This document shows positions 18,222 through 27,659 of a DNA stretch of 64,000 nt, piece by piece (within the stretch, counting starts at the first letter, position 1; each line of letters starts with the position of its first letter). Source of the stretch: Paraburkholderia sprentiae WSM5005 (GTDB taxonomy: Bacteria > Pseudomonadota > Gammaproteobacteria > Burkholderiales > Burkholderiaceae); the NCBI RefSeq assembly GCF_001865575.2, contig NZ_CP017562.2:62001-126000 (forward strand), given 5' to 3'. The position numbers were made by a program, and so were the translations under genes. The notes beneath the pieces were generated by a model. The model saw nothing but the letters and a program-made list of their open reading frames with translations. It did no database searches and was not told where the DNA came from.

Positions 18222-18335
18222 TCAGATCGCTGTGCCGCGCCTGATCGCAAGTCCATAAGGCAGAAACGCGACCACGGATACGACCGATCCCATCACGCCG
18301 AACAGTCGAGTCATCTCCTGATCGATGCTCATCAT
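18222..18335 (-). CDS. Possible 37-residue membrane peptide
   Basis: The frame MMSIDQEMTRLFGVMGS continues into one hydrophobic helix ending FLPYGLAIRRG. It starts 8 bp after the AraC stop on the same strand. The sequence resembles the first helix of small multi-helix membrane proteins with an F(L/I)PY-x-AI-RG pattern, cut off just after it, so it may be a relic. No strong ribosome-binding site is visible. Confidence 0.3.
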   Translation of the reverse strand: MMSIDQEMTRLFGVMGSVVSVVAFLPYGLAIRRGTAI

Positions 18336-18342
18336 CGGACGA

Positions 18343-19362
18343 TCACACCCGGCACCGCCCCCGATACCGCGCGGGCGGCGCCCCGCACGCACGCGTAAAA
18401 AACCGCGTAAACGCCGTCGTCGAGGCAAAGCCGACCCGTTCGCTGATCTCGCTGATCGACATCGGTGTATGCGCGAGCAGCATGCGCGCTTCGTCGATAC
18501 GCATTTGCATCAGCACCTCGCTGAAGGTTTTGCACTCCGCCGCGAGCTTGCGTTGCAAGGTCCAGCGCGTCAGCGACAGCCGCTCGCAGACGATCGTCTG
18601 CAGGCTCTTGGGCTCCATCGCATCGGCATGCTCGCGCAGTACGTCGCGCAGACATCGCTCGACCGTCGGAGAGAAGCGGCCCTGCTCGCGAATCCGCTGC
18701 AAGATTCCATGCGCGGCATGCAGGTGAATCTTCGCGAGCGGCGCGTTGTAAACCTCGAACGCGCGATCCAGCACCGACGACTGCAACACCATCCGATTGC
18801 GAGCCTGATCGAGGTGGACGCGCACACCCAAGGCGCCACCTAGCGCCGCGATCGCACCGAGCCGCGCATCGGTGATGCCCGCGTCGCGCACGCGCAGTCG
18901 CGCGTCATAGAGCTTCGCCACACTCGCAATCAGCGCGAAATTGCCGAGCGCGCTCGTTGCGTTGCGCCCTTCGCCTTCCGTCACGTATTCGAATGCGACT
19001 TCGTCGCCACGCTCCTGCATGACAAGCCAGTCGACATTACCGATCAGGTCGCGGTACGCGACGAAATTGCGCAATGCGTCGCGCAGCGTCGGACTATTGC
19101 AGAGCACGCCCGCCAACTCCGGAAAATACAGCAGGCCGTCCAGCATGTTGCCCTCGGGCGCGCCGCACATGAGGCGGCTTTCCGCGAGTTGGAGGATGGC
19201 GACGTGCTTATCGCCCGGCACTCGCGCATCCGCCGCGGCGATGTCGGCCTCGTCGATGCCGATATCGTGGGCCATTTTCGTGCGATCGAGACCCTGCCGC
19301 TCGGCCGCGTCGAGCAATCCTCGATAGATCCGCGCTGATACGGACTTCTGACGCAAATCCAC
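18343..19362 (-). CDS. AraC family regulator (OruR-like)
   Basis: A 339-residue regulator with an N-terminal arabinose-binding-like domain (about 20-200) and a C-terminal AraC double helix-turn-helix (MRIDEARMLLAHTPMSISEIS and ERVGFASTTAFTRFFTRACG). The GTG at 19362 is chosen because GGAGGAG lies five to six bases upstream; an in-frame ATG at 19431 has no such site. This architecture is found in OruR and other regulators of amino-acid use. It is divergent from the GH3 lipoprotein gene, which may be a target. Confidence 0.85.
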   Translation of the reverse strand: MDLRQKSVSARIYRGLLDAAERQGLDRTKMAHDIGIDEADIAAADARVPGDKHVAILQLAESRLMCGAPEGNMLDGLLYFPELAGVLCNSPTLRDALRNFVAYRDLIGNVDWLVMQERGDEVAFEYVTEGEGRNATSALGNFALIASVAKLYDARLRVRDAGITDARLGAIAALGGALGVRVHLDQARNRMVLQSSVLDRAFEVYNAPLAKIHLHAAHGILQRIREQGRFSPTVERCLRDVLREHADAMEPKSLQTIVCERLSLTRWTLQRKLAAECKTFSEVLMQMRIDEARMLLAHTPMSISEISERVGFASTTAFTRFFTRACGAPPARYRGRCRV

Positions 19363-19583
19363 TGTGTCTCCTCCGGTCGAACCCTGTCTACGGGTTTTCC
19401 TGACTCCGCATCGGTCAAGTGCTGCACCCATCGGTCAAGCGCGTTTCGGGCGCATCCCTAGAATTTCTTTCGGCGCATTACCGCGAACGCTAAGCGTAAC
19501 AGGACGTGTCACGTGCCGGTAGCGCGTCGATGCCACGTCAGGCAATGCGAATCACATGACCGACAACGACAACACGGAGCGAG

Positions 19584-21854
19584 ATGATGACAAGGAAGCT
19601 GACGATACCCTTTGCCGCAAGCGCCATCGCCTGCGGTGTCGCGCTGATACTCGCCGCCTGCGGCAATGGCAGTAGCATCAGTGCCCCGCCGTTGCCGACC
19701 GATCCGGACGCGCGCGCCGATGCGCGTGCCGCCGCGCTGGTTGCGCAATTGACGACCGCCGAAAAAATCCAGCTCGTGCACGGCGTGGGTATTCCCAACG
19801 CGGGACTCGGCGGTCCGTATCCGGCCGGCGTCAACGGAGCCGGCTACATTCCCGGCGTGGCGCGGCTCGGCATTCCGGGCCTCGCAATGGCCGATTCGGC
19901 CGGCGGAGTCAATGTCGTCAACTCGAACGCGACGGCGCTGCCCGCGCCGGTGGCGCTCGCGGCAAGCTGGGACCCCACGCTCGCGAACGAATACGGCGCG
20001 CGCATCGCGACCGAGCTGCGCGTGCTCGGTTATGGCGAAGGCCTCGGCGGCGGCGTCAATCTCGCGCGCGAACCACGCAATGGCCGCACCTTCGAGTACA
20101 TGGGCGAAGACCCGGTATTGACCGGCACGCTGAGCGCCGCGCGCACGATCGGCACCCAGGCGCAGAACGTCATCGCGACTATCAAGCACTATGCGATGAA
20201 CGATCAGGAAACGAACCGCATGACCAGTAACTCGGTTGTCGACGAACGCACGATGCGCGAAACCGAACTGCTGGCGTTCGAGCTCGGCGTCACGCAGGGC
20301 ACGCCCGGCAACGTGATGTGTTCGTACAATTTCGTGAACGGCGTGTACGCCTGCGAAAACCCGTATCTGCTGACCACCGTGCTGAAGAACGAGTGGGGCT
20401 TCAAGGGCGTGGTGCAGTCGGACTGGACCGCCACGCACAGTACGGTCGCCTCGGCACTGGCCGGCCTCGATGAAGAGGAACCCGGCGATATCGGCGGCGG
20501 ACCGTCGATTCCAGGTCTGACGCTGACGTCGTATTTCAACACCGCGCTGACGAGCGCGGTCAACGCCGGCAGTGTGCCGATGGCGCGACTCAACGACATG
20601 GTCCAGCGCAAGCTGCGCACGATGATCCGTTATGGCGTCTTCGATTCACCGCCGACCCCCGGCGGCACCGTCGATCAAACCGCGGGCAATGCGCTCGCGT
20701 TGCAGGTCGCGCAGCAATCGTCGGTGTTGCTGAAGAACGCGGTGGCGAGCGGCGACTCGCAACCCGTCCTGCCGTTGAACGCGGCGGGGCTGTCGTCGAT
20801 CGTGGTGATTGGCGCTCACGCGGATGTGGGCGTGCTGTCCGGCGGCGGCTCGGGCGCGGTGCCGGCCGCCGCGGGCAACGCAGTGTCCGGTTGCGTGTCG
20901 CCGTCGCCCCTCTTGAGCACCTGCGCGACGTGGTACAAGTCCGCGCCGCTGACCGCGATCCGGGCCAAGGCACCGAACGCGAGCGTGACGTTCGTCGACG
21001 GCACGAACGCGACGGCCGCGGCCGCCGCCGCCGCGAAAGCGGACGTGGCGATCGTGTTCGCGACGCAATGGGAAAGCGAAGGCTCAGATCTGCCGAGCCT
21101 GAGCCTGCCGAGCAACACGACCGACAGCAATAACCAGAGCTACGATCAGAATGCGCTGATCAGCGCGGTCGCGGCGCAAGCCAAGCGCGTGATCGTCGTA
21201 CTCGAGAACGGCAGCCCGGTCCTGATGCCGTGGCTCGGCAACGTGCACGGCGTGCTCGAAGCGTGGTATCCGGGCGTGCAGGGCGGCCAGGCGATTGCCG
21301 ACCTGCTGTTCGGCGACGTGAATCCATCCGGCAAATTACCGATCACGTTCCCGATGCGGGACGCGGATCTTCCGCAGCCGTCGATCTCGGCCACCGACAC
21401 CACCGTGACCTACGGCGAAGGACTGTTCATGGGTTATCGCTGGTACGACGGCAAGCAGATCGCGCCGCTGTTCCCGTTCGGTTATGGACTGTCCTACACG
21501 AGCTACAGCTACTCGGGCCTGAACGCGCAGATGGATGCGAGCGGCAACGTCACCGTGACCTTTACCGTCAAGAATACGGGCTCGCGCGCGGGCGCGGAAA
21601 TCGCCGAAGTTTATGCGGCGCTGCCGAGCGGTCTGGGCGAACCGCCGAAGCGTCTGGTCGGCTGGCAAAAGGTCGCGCTGCAGGCGGGGCAGTCGCAGCA
21701 GGTCAGCGTATCGATTGCGCCGAAGCTGTTGTCGACGTGGGACGCGACCAACCATGTATGGAAGCTCAACGGCGGCGTCTACCAGATGATCGCGGGGGCC
21801 TCTTCGCGCGATCCGAATGCGTTGACGGCGTCGGTGACGCTCACGGGGCATTGA
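19584..21854 (+). CDS. Glycoside hydrolase family 3 lipoprotein (beta-glucosidase-like)
   Basis: A 756-residue lipoprotein with lipobox LAAC (Cys26). The GH3 (beta/alpha)8 domain has KH at 201-202 and the nucleophile motif GVVQSDW with Asp280. The GH3 C-terminal domain (GDSQPVLPLN, GTNATAAAAAAAKADVAIVF, FPFGYGLSYTSY) and a final fibronectin III-like domain (VTFTVKNTGSRAG) follow. It should remove terminal beta-linked glucose or xylose from oligosaccharides in the periplasm or at the outer membrane. The gene is monocistronic, with a strong hairpin 30 bp downstream. Confidence 0.93.
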   Translation: MMTRKLTIPFAASAIACGVALILAACGNGSSISAPPLPTDPDARADARAAALVAQLTTAEKIQLVHGVGIPNAGLGGPYPAGVNGAGYIPGVARLGIPGLAMADSAGGVNVVNSNATALPAPVALAASWDPTLANEYGARIATELRVLGYGEGLGGGVNLAREPRNGRTFEYMGEDPVLTGTLSAARTIGTQAQNVIATIKHYAMNDQETNRMTSNSVVDERTMRETELLAFELGVTQGTPGNVMCSYNFVNGVYACENPYLLTTVLKNEWGFKGVVQSDWTATHSTVASALAGLDEEEPGDIGGGPSIPGLTLTSYFNTALTSAVNAGSVPMARLNDMVQRKLRTMIRYGVFDSPPTPGGTVDQTAGNALALQVAQQSSVLLKNAVASGDSQPVLPLNAAGLSSIVVIGAHADVGVLSGGGSGAVPAAAGNAVSGCVSPSPLLSTCATWYKSAPLTAIRAKAPNASVTFVDGTNATAAAAAAAKADVAIVFATQWESEGSDLPSLSLPSNTTDSNNQSYDQNALISAVAAQAKRVIVVLENGSPVLMPWLGNVHGVLEAWYPGVQGGQAIADLLFGDVNPSGKLPITFPMRDADLPQPSISATDTTVTYGEGLFMGYRWYDGKQIAPLFPFGYGLSYTSYSYSGLNAQMDASGNVTVTFTVKNTGSRAGAEIAEVYAALPSGLGEPPKRLVGWQKVALQAGQSQQVSVSIAPKLLSTWDATNHVWKLNGGVYQMIAGASSRDPNALTASVTLTGH

Positions 21855-21884
21855 GCGCGCCCATGCTGGACTAGAGGGTGCGGC

Positions 21885-21917
21885 AGCGGGATACGGGGTC
21901 GAGCGCCGTATCCCGCT
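21885..21917. terminator. Strong hairpin between convergent genes
   Basis: AGCGGGATACGG (21885-21896) and CCGTATCCCGCT (21906-21917) form a perfect 12-bp stem with a nine-base loop. It sits between the converging GH3 and DUF3224 genes and ends 6 bases before the latter's stop. No T-tract follows on either strand; a bidirectional transcription barrier is the likely role. Confidence 0.6.
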
Positions 21918-21922
21918 TGCTG

Positions 21923-22327
21923 TCAATCCCCGGGCAGACGATAAGCAAACTCATACGTATGCGCGCCGTCGACGATCTCGATCGTGAACTCGCCCTCGAT
22001 GCCGCTCAGTTCCTCCGTGCCCGAGTCCGGCACGACGCTCACCTTCAGCGACGCGGCACCGCGATTCATCACGCCGATATGCTGCAGCACGAACGTGCCC
22101 CGCTTGCCCGCTAGCGTGCCGGTGACCTGTTCGAGCGCGATATAGCCGGCCGAGCCTTTGACGTTCGTCATCGCGCTCAGCATTTGCCCTTGGGTGGTCG
22201 CGGTGAGATCGCCGGAGATCTGCTTGTCGATCGACATGCGGCCGAGCTTCGATTCGGCGTCGGCGTTCTCGAACGGCATCGGCTGAAGCGCGACGGTGAA
22301 GGTGCCTTTTGCGACGTGGTGAGTCAT
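21923..22327 (-). CDS. DUF3224 family protein
   Basis: A 134-residue cytosolic protein matching the DUF3224 beta-barrel family: an early KGTFTVALQP strand, RMSIDKQISGDLTATTQGQML, GYIALEQVTGTLAGKRGTFVLQH and a C-terminal GIEGEFTIEI. Family members are small, often single-gene, and of unknown biochemical role. A GGAGG-like site precedes the ATG. It is followed by the strong hairpin shared with the GH3 gene. Confidence 0.85.
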   Translation of the reverse strand: MTHHVAKGTFTVALQPMPFENADAESKLGRMSIDKQISGDLTATTQGQMLSAMTNVKGSAGYIALEQVTGTLAGKRGTFVLQHIGVMNRGAASLKVSVVPDSGTEELSGIEGEFTIEIVDGAHTYEFAYRLPGD

Positions 22328-22410
22328 CGGGAATTCCTCCTGGCTTGAACGGGCGACGGCGAAGCCGCGAAACGGAACGCGACGCTTCCCAAACGTAGCA
22401 CACGTCGCTG

Positions 22411-23361
22411 TCAGGACGCTGTACGCGCAGTGCTGTCATCCGTGCCGAACGCATCGGCAAACTCGCGCCTCAACCACTCGAGCGCCGGATCCTGATCGTG
22501 AGCCGCGGTCCACATCAACGAAACCTCGTAGCCCGGCACGTCGAATGGCAGCGGACTGAGCGCGAGACCGAGCGTATCGCGCCACACCCGGCCGATGAAC
22601 TCCGGCACCGTCGCGATCGCGGCCGTGCGTTGCACGATGAACGGACTGGTCGCGAAGTTAGAACTCGAGAACACGACATCACGCTTGAGTCCCTGCATCT
22701 CGAGTCGCTCATCGATGAAGCCGCGCAGCTCGGCGCTGAACGAAGTCAGTACATGGCGGTGACGCAGAAACTCGTCCATCGACAGATGCTTGCGGCGCGT
22801 CCTGACGAGCCGAGGGTTGTAGACGCTCACGAAGCGCCATGCGAACAACGGCGTGCGTCGCTGCCACGGCACGCATTCGCGGAATACACCGACCGCGAGT
22901 TCGATCGCGCCATCGTCGAGCATGGCGGCGGCGCGCGTCGAATCGGTGGAGCGCGCGATCAGTTTTACACCGGGCGCTGTGCCGGCGAGGCGCGCCATGA
23001 TGTCCGGCATCAACAGCAATTCGAGCGAATCGCTAAGGCCGACGCGGAAGACCCGCTGCGCGCGTGCCGGATCGAAGACGGACGGCTGCGTGAGCGCGTG
23101 ATGCAGCGATTGCAGGAACGGTTCGATCTGCCGAGCGAGTTCGAGCGCGCGCGGCGTCGGCGTCATGCCTTGCGGCGTGCGCACGAACAGTTCGTCGCCG
23201 AACGTTTCGCGCAAGCGCTTCAGTGCGCCGCTGACGGCCGGCTGGCCGAGAAACAGCCGCTGCGCGGCACGCGTGACGCTGCGCTCTTCGAGCATCGCGC
23301 GGAAGGTCAGCAGCAGGTTCAGGTCGAAGCGCCGAAAATCATTTTCAATGATGTTGGCCAT
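22411..23361 (-). CDS. LysR family regulator (NodD-like)
   Basis: A 316-residue LysR protein. It starts MANIIENDFRRFDLNLLLTF, the pattern of the NodD/NahR-like subgroup, with ERSVTRAAQRLFLGQPAVS as the recognition region. The open frame extends upstream to 23439 without family similarity. It is divergent from the atypical SDR gene, with about 80 bp between starts, so control of that gene is likely. Confidence 0.9.
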   Translation of the reverse strand: MANIIENDFRRFDLNLLLTFRAMLEERSVTRAAQRLFLGQPAVSGALKRLRETFGDELFVRTPQGMTPTPRALELARQIEPFLQSLHHALTQPSVFDPARAQRVFRVGLSDSLELLLMPDIMARLAGTAPGVKLIARSTDSTRAAAMLDDGAIELAVGVFRECVPWQRRTPLFAWRFVSVYNPRLVRTRRKHLSMDEFLRHRHVLTSFSAELRGFIDERLEMQGLKRDVVFSSSNFATSPFIVQRTAAIATVPEFIGRVWRDTLGLALSPLPFDVPGYEVSLMWTAAHDQDPALEWLRREFADAFGTDDSTARTAS

Positions 23362-23443
23362 GACGTTAAACGATTTGAGTGATAGGCCCGCAACGCGCAT
23401 TCTACTGCCACGGGGTCTTCCGTTTACTCTCAGGAGCAACCAT

Positions 23444-24163
23444 ATGGACTGGCAAAATCAGAAGGTCGTGGTGTTAGGTGGCTCGTCGGGTATCGGGCTC
23501 GCGACGGTGACGCGGCTCGCGGCCGCGGGCGCGAGCGTCGTCGCGGTGGGGCGCGACCGCCGCAAGCTGGTCGATGCGCTGAGCGGCATCGGCGGGCCGG
23601 TGACGGGCGAAGCGCTCGATTGCACCGATCGCCCGGCGCTCGAACGCTTCTTCGGCGGCCTCGGCCGGATCGATCATCTGGTGATGACGCTGTCCGGCGG
23701 TGAGGGCGCCGGGCCGTTCGCCGAACTCGATCTGGCAGCGCTGCGGCGCGGCTTCGAGGCCAAGTTCTGGCCGCAGCTGGATGCGGCACAAACGGCGCTG
23801 CCCACGCTGCGTCGCGACGGCAGCCTGACGTTTGTGACCGCGATTTCGGCGCGCATCGCGAATCCGGGCACGGCGGGCCTGGGTGCGATCAACGGCGCGC
23901 TCGAAAGCATGATCGGCACGCTGGCGCGCGAGCTTGCGCCGCTACGCGTGAACGCGGTGTCGCCGGGGGTGATCGATACGTCCTGGTGGGACAGGGTTCC
24001 CGCGAGCATGAAAACCGAGCTGTTTCGTCAGCAAAGCGAAACCTTGCCGGTGCGGCGGGTCGGCCACGCCGATGATGTCGCGCACGCGCTGCAGTTCTTG
24101 CTCGAGAACACGTTTATGACGGGGGCGGTGATCGAGTGTGACGGTGGCTTGCGGCTACTCTGA
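23444..24163 (+). CDS. SDR-fold protein lacking the catalytic Tyr/Lys
   Basis: A 239-residue protein with an intact cofactor motif (GGSSGIG at 12-18) and SDR-like C-terminal segments (RVNAVSPGVIDTSWW, TGAVIECDGG). Where YxxxK is expected the sequence is L146-GAI-N150, and NNAG is replaced by MTLSGG. It may bind NAD(P) but should not act by the usual SDR mechanism, or it uses other residues. CAGGAG eight bases before the ATG at 23444 sets the start; the open frame before it is discarded. It is divergent from a LysR gene. Confidence 0.85.
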   Translation: MDWQNQKVVVLGGSSGIGLATVTRLAAAGASVVAVGRDRRKLVDALSGIGGPVTGEALDCTDRPALERFFGGLGRIDHLVMTLSGGEGAGPFAELDLAALRRGFEAKFWPQLDAAQTALPTLRRDGSLTFVTAISARIANPGTAGLGAINGALESMIGTLARELAPLRVNAVSPGVIDTSWWDRVPASMKTELFRQQSETLPVRRVGHADDVAHALQFLLENTFMTGAVIECDGGLRLL

Positions 24164-24167
24164 AGCA

Positions 24168-25427
24168 TCAGGCGCGGGAAGGCGTGGTCAGGCGGTCGTC
24201 GTCCGATACCTGCGCCAGATGGCGCAGCAGCTTCGTCACCATTACCACGACGACGAACGCAATGACCACGAAGAACAGCGCAAGCGGCGTGAGCACCTGC
24301 ACCGACACGAAGCCGGCGAGCCCCATCATCGCCGATGACACCAGCAGCAGCGCGCAGCCGAGAATCGCGCTCGTCAGACCCGCGATGTGCGGGAACAGCG
24401 AGTTGCCCTTCGCCATCAGCGTCGGATACATCGCGCCGGCGCAGAAACCCATCACGAGCACGGGCGTCGCGAGCGTCCATACGCGCAGACCGACCGTCAG
24501 CGCCAGCAACAGCATCGCGATCGATGCGGCCGCCATCAGCCGCGCGCCGATGCGCAGCCGCTGCTCGGCGCTCGGCAGCCTCGGACCGTGCAGGCGATTC
24601 GACAGGCCGCCGAGGAAGTACATCATGCCGATGCCGAGCGCGAGGTAGCCGAAGAAGGTCGGCGGCTTGTGCAGCGTGGTCTGCACCATGAACGGCCCGA
24701 TGATGTTGAACACGAGCAGGATGCTGTAGCACAGGCCCTGCGCGAGGAAACAGCTCTGGAACACCGGGCTCGCAAGCACCTTGCGCGCGTTGGCGATCAA
24801 CGTGCGCGGTTCGAGATGCACGGGCTTCGGCAAGGTCTCGCGATAGCGCCACAGCAGCGCCCACATCACCAGCGAATAGATCAGCAGGAACACGAGGCAT
24901 GCGCGCCAGCCGAACGCCGTCTGCAGATGCGCGCCGATCACCGGCGCGACGATCGGCGCGAGCCCCCACGCGATCGCCATGTACGTGAACGCATGCATCA
25001 ACGCCTGACCCGTGAACGAATCGGTGATGATCGCCTTCGCGAGCAGATTCGTGCTCGCGATGCCGAAGCCCTGCAGTGCGCGGGCGAGGATGAACGTCTC
25101 GAGATTCGGCGCCGCGAGCGACAGCAGGCAGCCGACCGTGTAGACGCTCAGACCGAACGCGAGCACGCGCTTACGGCCATATGCGTCGGCGATCGGACCG
25201 AAGATCAGCTGACCGAGCGCGTACGCGGCCATGTAGCCGGTGACGCTGGTCTGGATCGCTTGCGGCGAAGTGCCGAAGTAACGCGCCATCGCGGGCAGCG
25301 CGGGCACGTAGATGTCGATGGCGAGCTGTCCGGCGGATGCGAACAGGCAGATCAGGAACAGCAGGAAACGCGGCGAGTTCGGGGCGGAGTCGGCGGAAGC
25401 GGGGTGGTCGGCGGTAAGGTGGCTCAT
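24168..25427 (-). CDS. Bcr/CflA family multidrug efflux MFS transporter
   Basis: A 419-residue MFS drug:proton antiporter with 12 predicted helices. IDIYVPALPAMARYFG near the first helix, GPIADAYGRKRVL between helices 2 and 3, and RALQGFGIAS in helix 4 are Bcr/CflA hallmarks. It ends only 4 bp from the SDR-like gene, tail to tail. The start is uncertain: ATG at 25427 (MSHLTADHP) or 12 codons upstream at 25463, neither with a strong Shine-Dalgarno. It likely exports hydrophobic drugs or dipeptides. Confidence 0.9.
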   Translation of the reverse strand: MSHLTADHPASADSAPNSPRFLLFLICLFASAGQLAIDIYVPALPAMARYFGTSPQAIQTSVTGYMAAYALGQLIFGPIADAYGRKRVLAFGLSVYTVGCLLSLAAPNLETFILARALQGFGIASTNLLAKAIITDSFTGQALMHAFTYMAIAWGLAPIVAPVIGAHLQTAFGWRACLVFLLIYSLVMWALLWRYRETLPKPVHLEPRTLIANARKVLASPVFQSCFLAQGLCYSILLVFNIIGPFMVQTTLHKPPTFFGYLALGIGMMYFLGGLSNRLHGPRLPSAEQRLRIGARLMAAASIAMLLLALTVGLRVWTLATPVLVMGFCAGAMYPTLMAKGNSLFPHIAGLTSAILGCALLLVSSAMMGLAGFVSVQVLTPLALFFVVIAFVVVVMVTKLLRHLAQVSDDDRLTTPSRA

Positions 25428-25613
25428 GGGTGCATCGAAAGGAAATACTGGCGGCGCGGGCATCGGGGCGTTCGGATGGAGAACGCAAAAGACCCGGATG
25501 CCCCGGCATTGTCGCCGGGTATTGTGCCCGTGCTCTGGCGGGAAGTGGGATTTTCCCTAGCGGCCGTGTGGAATGATGCGGCTGGCGGGCGCGCTAACCC
25601 GCCGCACGCGGGC

Positions 25614-25898
25614 TCATTTCGCGCAGTCCTGGATCGACCGCAGCAACGCATCCTGGTCTGCCGGATCCTGGAAAAACGCGACGAAGCTCGCATGCTCGTC
25701 GTTCGCGATGCGGCCGGCGCAGTCCTTGCCTTTGAGCGGGGAGCGCGACGCCGTCCAGATTATCGCCGTCACGGCCAAGGCCAGCACGACGCCTATAAAC
25801 ACAAGCCCAAGCAGTATCGACCTAGCGTCGTCCGAGATTGCGTCTAGCCGATGCGGAGCTTGCTGCGACTCGCAACTGCCTGTTGAAGATGGGTTCAT
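25614..25898 (-). CDS. Small single-helix membrane protein, unknown
   Basis: A 94-residue frame starting MNPSSTGSCESQQ with one membrane helix (ILLGLVFIGVVLALAVTAIIW). The C-terminal domain, KDCAGRIANDEHASFVAFFQDPADQDALLRSIQDC, contains two cysteines at its ends and is probably periplasmic. An upstream in-frame start at 25988 would add 30 unlikely residues. No family is recognised. Confidence 0.5.
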   Translation of the reverse strand: MNPSSTGSCESQQAPHRLDAISDDARSILLGLVFIGVVLALAVTAIIWTASRSPLKGKDCAGRIANDEHASFVAFFQDPADQDALLRSIQDCAK

Positions 25899-26020
25899 GC
25901 CGATCGCCCCGTTAGTGCGCGTTGAAAAAACCAGCGCCACCATCCTCTCTCTGCACGTAAGATTGGAAAAGTTGAATTTACTGACCACCTGATTCAGTTT
26001 TTCTGAGCGATGCTATCCCC

Positions 26021-26905
26021 ATGAGAGAGATCAGTCTCGACCGCCTGCGCACCCTTGTTGTCGTCGCCGACCTCGGTTCTTTCGCCGACGCCGCTCGTGT
26101 TCTGCATCTGGCACCGCCTACGGTCAGCCTGCACATCGCGGATCTCGAGAGCCGCGTGGGCGCGCCGCTGCTGTCGCGCAAACGCGCTCAGGTGCGAGCC
26201 TCGGCGATCGGCGAGACGCTGGTGGCGCATGCGCGTCAGTTGCTGGCCGATACCGAGCAGGCGTTGGAAGACGTGCGGCGACAGGTCGAAGGGCTCGGTG
26301 GACGCGTTCGGCTCGGCGCTTCCACCGCGGCCATCGCGAATCTGCTGCCGCGGGCGTTGAAAAGACTGGCTGAGGAACATCCCGGCATCGATGTGCAAAT
26401 CGCCGTGCTGACTTCGCAGGAAACGCTGACGCGGCTCGCGGAGGAGTCGCTCGACGTGGGCATCGTGGCGCTGCCGCAATCGCCGATACGCGGGCTATCG
26501 ATCGAAAAATGGCGGCGCGATCCTGTCGTCGCGTTGATGCCGGCGGAATGGACGTGTCCCGCTCGCATCACGCCGCAATGGATCGCCGCGAAGCCGCTGA
26601 TCCTGAACGACGCCGGCACGCGGCTTTCACGTTTGACGACGGAGTGGTTCAGCGCGGCGGGGCTGCACCCGACGCCGCGCATCCAGCTCAACTACTCGGA
26701 TGCCATCAAGAGCCTCGTGGCCGCGGGTTACGGCGCCGCGCTGCTGCCGCAGGAAGCGAGCCGCTCATCGGCCGACGCACGCATCGTCACACGTCCGCTG
26801 CGCCCCGCGCTATGGCGGCAGCTGGGCCTGGTCTTTCGCGCGGACACGGTGGCGCGTCCGACCCAGTATGTGCTCGACGTATTGCGGAGCTTACGATTGG
26901 GCTAG
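26021..26905 (+). CDS. LysR family transcriptional regulator
   Basis: A 294-residue LysR regulator. The DNA-binding region begins ISLDRLRTLVVVADLGSFADAA and includes HLAPPTVSLHIADLE; the effector domain starts about residue 90 (VRLGASTAAIANLLPRAL). It has no close divergent partner of clear function, since the small membrane ORF lies upstream on the other strand. The target is unknown. Confidence 0.9.
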   Translation: MREISLDRLRTLVVVADLGSFADAARVLHLAPPTVSLHIADLESRVGAPLLSRKRAQVRASAIGETLVAHARQLLADTEQALEDVRRQVEGLGGRVRLGASTAAIANLLPRALKRLAEEHPGIDVQIAVLTSQETLTRLAEESLDVGIVALPQSPIRGLSIEKWRRDPVVALMPAEWTCPARITPQWIAAKPLILNDAGTRLSRLTTEWFSAAGLHPTPRIQLNYSDAIKSLVAAGYGAALLPQEASRSSADARIVTRPLRPALWRQLGLVFRADTVARPTQYVLDVLRSLRLG

Positions 26906-27010
26906 GCGCTTCGTGGAATAAAACGGCACACGCGGGCGTTATCCTGATACCGGCGGCGCCGATTTCAAACATCTTGCGCAGCATTCATCGCCTTTGCGAA
27001 CGGAACACCT

Positions 27011-27610
27011 ATGAACACCCGAGCGGACTCCCTGACCGATGCGACCGATGCCATTCGCCCGCCACGCTACACGCGCACCGCAATCACGCTGCACTGGCTG
27101 ATCGCGTTGCTGATGATCGTCAACGTCGTGCTGGGTCTGTCCGCTGATTCGCTGCCCGACGACTGGGTGCGTCCGGTGATCGACACGCACAAATCGATCG
27201 GCATCACGGTGCTCGGGCTCGCGCTGCTGCGCATGCTGTGGCGTGTGTCGCACAAGCCGCCGCCGTTGCCGCGCGAGTTTCCGTCGTGGGAAAAAATCGC
27301 CGCGCATCTCGCGCATTTCGCGCTGTATCTGCTGATGATCGCGTTGCCGTTGTCAGGCTGGCTGCACGATTCGGCATGGAAAGACGCGGCCACCCATCCG
27401 ATGCAGTGGTTCGGCTTGTTCCAATGGCCTCGCATCGGCTATGTGATGCATCTCGACCCGACACTGAAAGAGACGTTGCACGATCGCTTCGGCGCGCTGC
27501 ATACGTGGCTCGGCTATGCGCTCTATGCGTTGCTGGCAATGCATATCGGCGGCGCGCTCAAGCATGAGTGGCTCGATCGCCGCTCGGTGTTCAAGCGTAT
27601 GACGCCGTGA
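27011..27610 (+). CDS. Cytochrome b561
   Basis: A 199-residue four-helix di-heme b561 protein of the CybB type. Candidate heme ligands are in LHWLIALLMI (helix 1), DTHKSIGI (helix 2), and HTWLGYALYALLAMHIGGALKHEW (helix 4). It transfers electrons in the inner membrane, often from superoxide or quinol. It lies 49 bp upstream of the glycosyltransferase gene on the same strand and may share its transcript, though the functional link is unclear. Confidence 0.92.
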   Translation: MNTRADSLTDATDAIRPPRYTRTAITLHWLIALLMIVNVVLGLSADSLPDDWVRPVIDTHKSIGITVLGLALLRMLWRVSHKPPPLPREFPSWEKIAAHLAHFALYLLMIALPLSGWLHDSAWKDAATHPMQWFGLFQWPRIGYVMHLDPTLKETLHDRFGALHTWLGYALYALLAMHIGGALKHEWLDRRSVFKRMTP

Positions 27611-27659
27611 AGCCGGCTTCATCAACCCAGCGCAACCCCGCCCACGTGAAACCTTTGCC

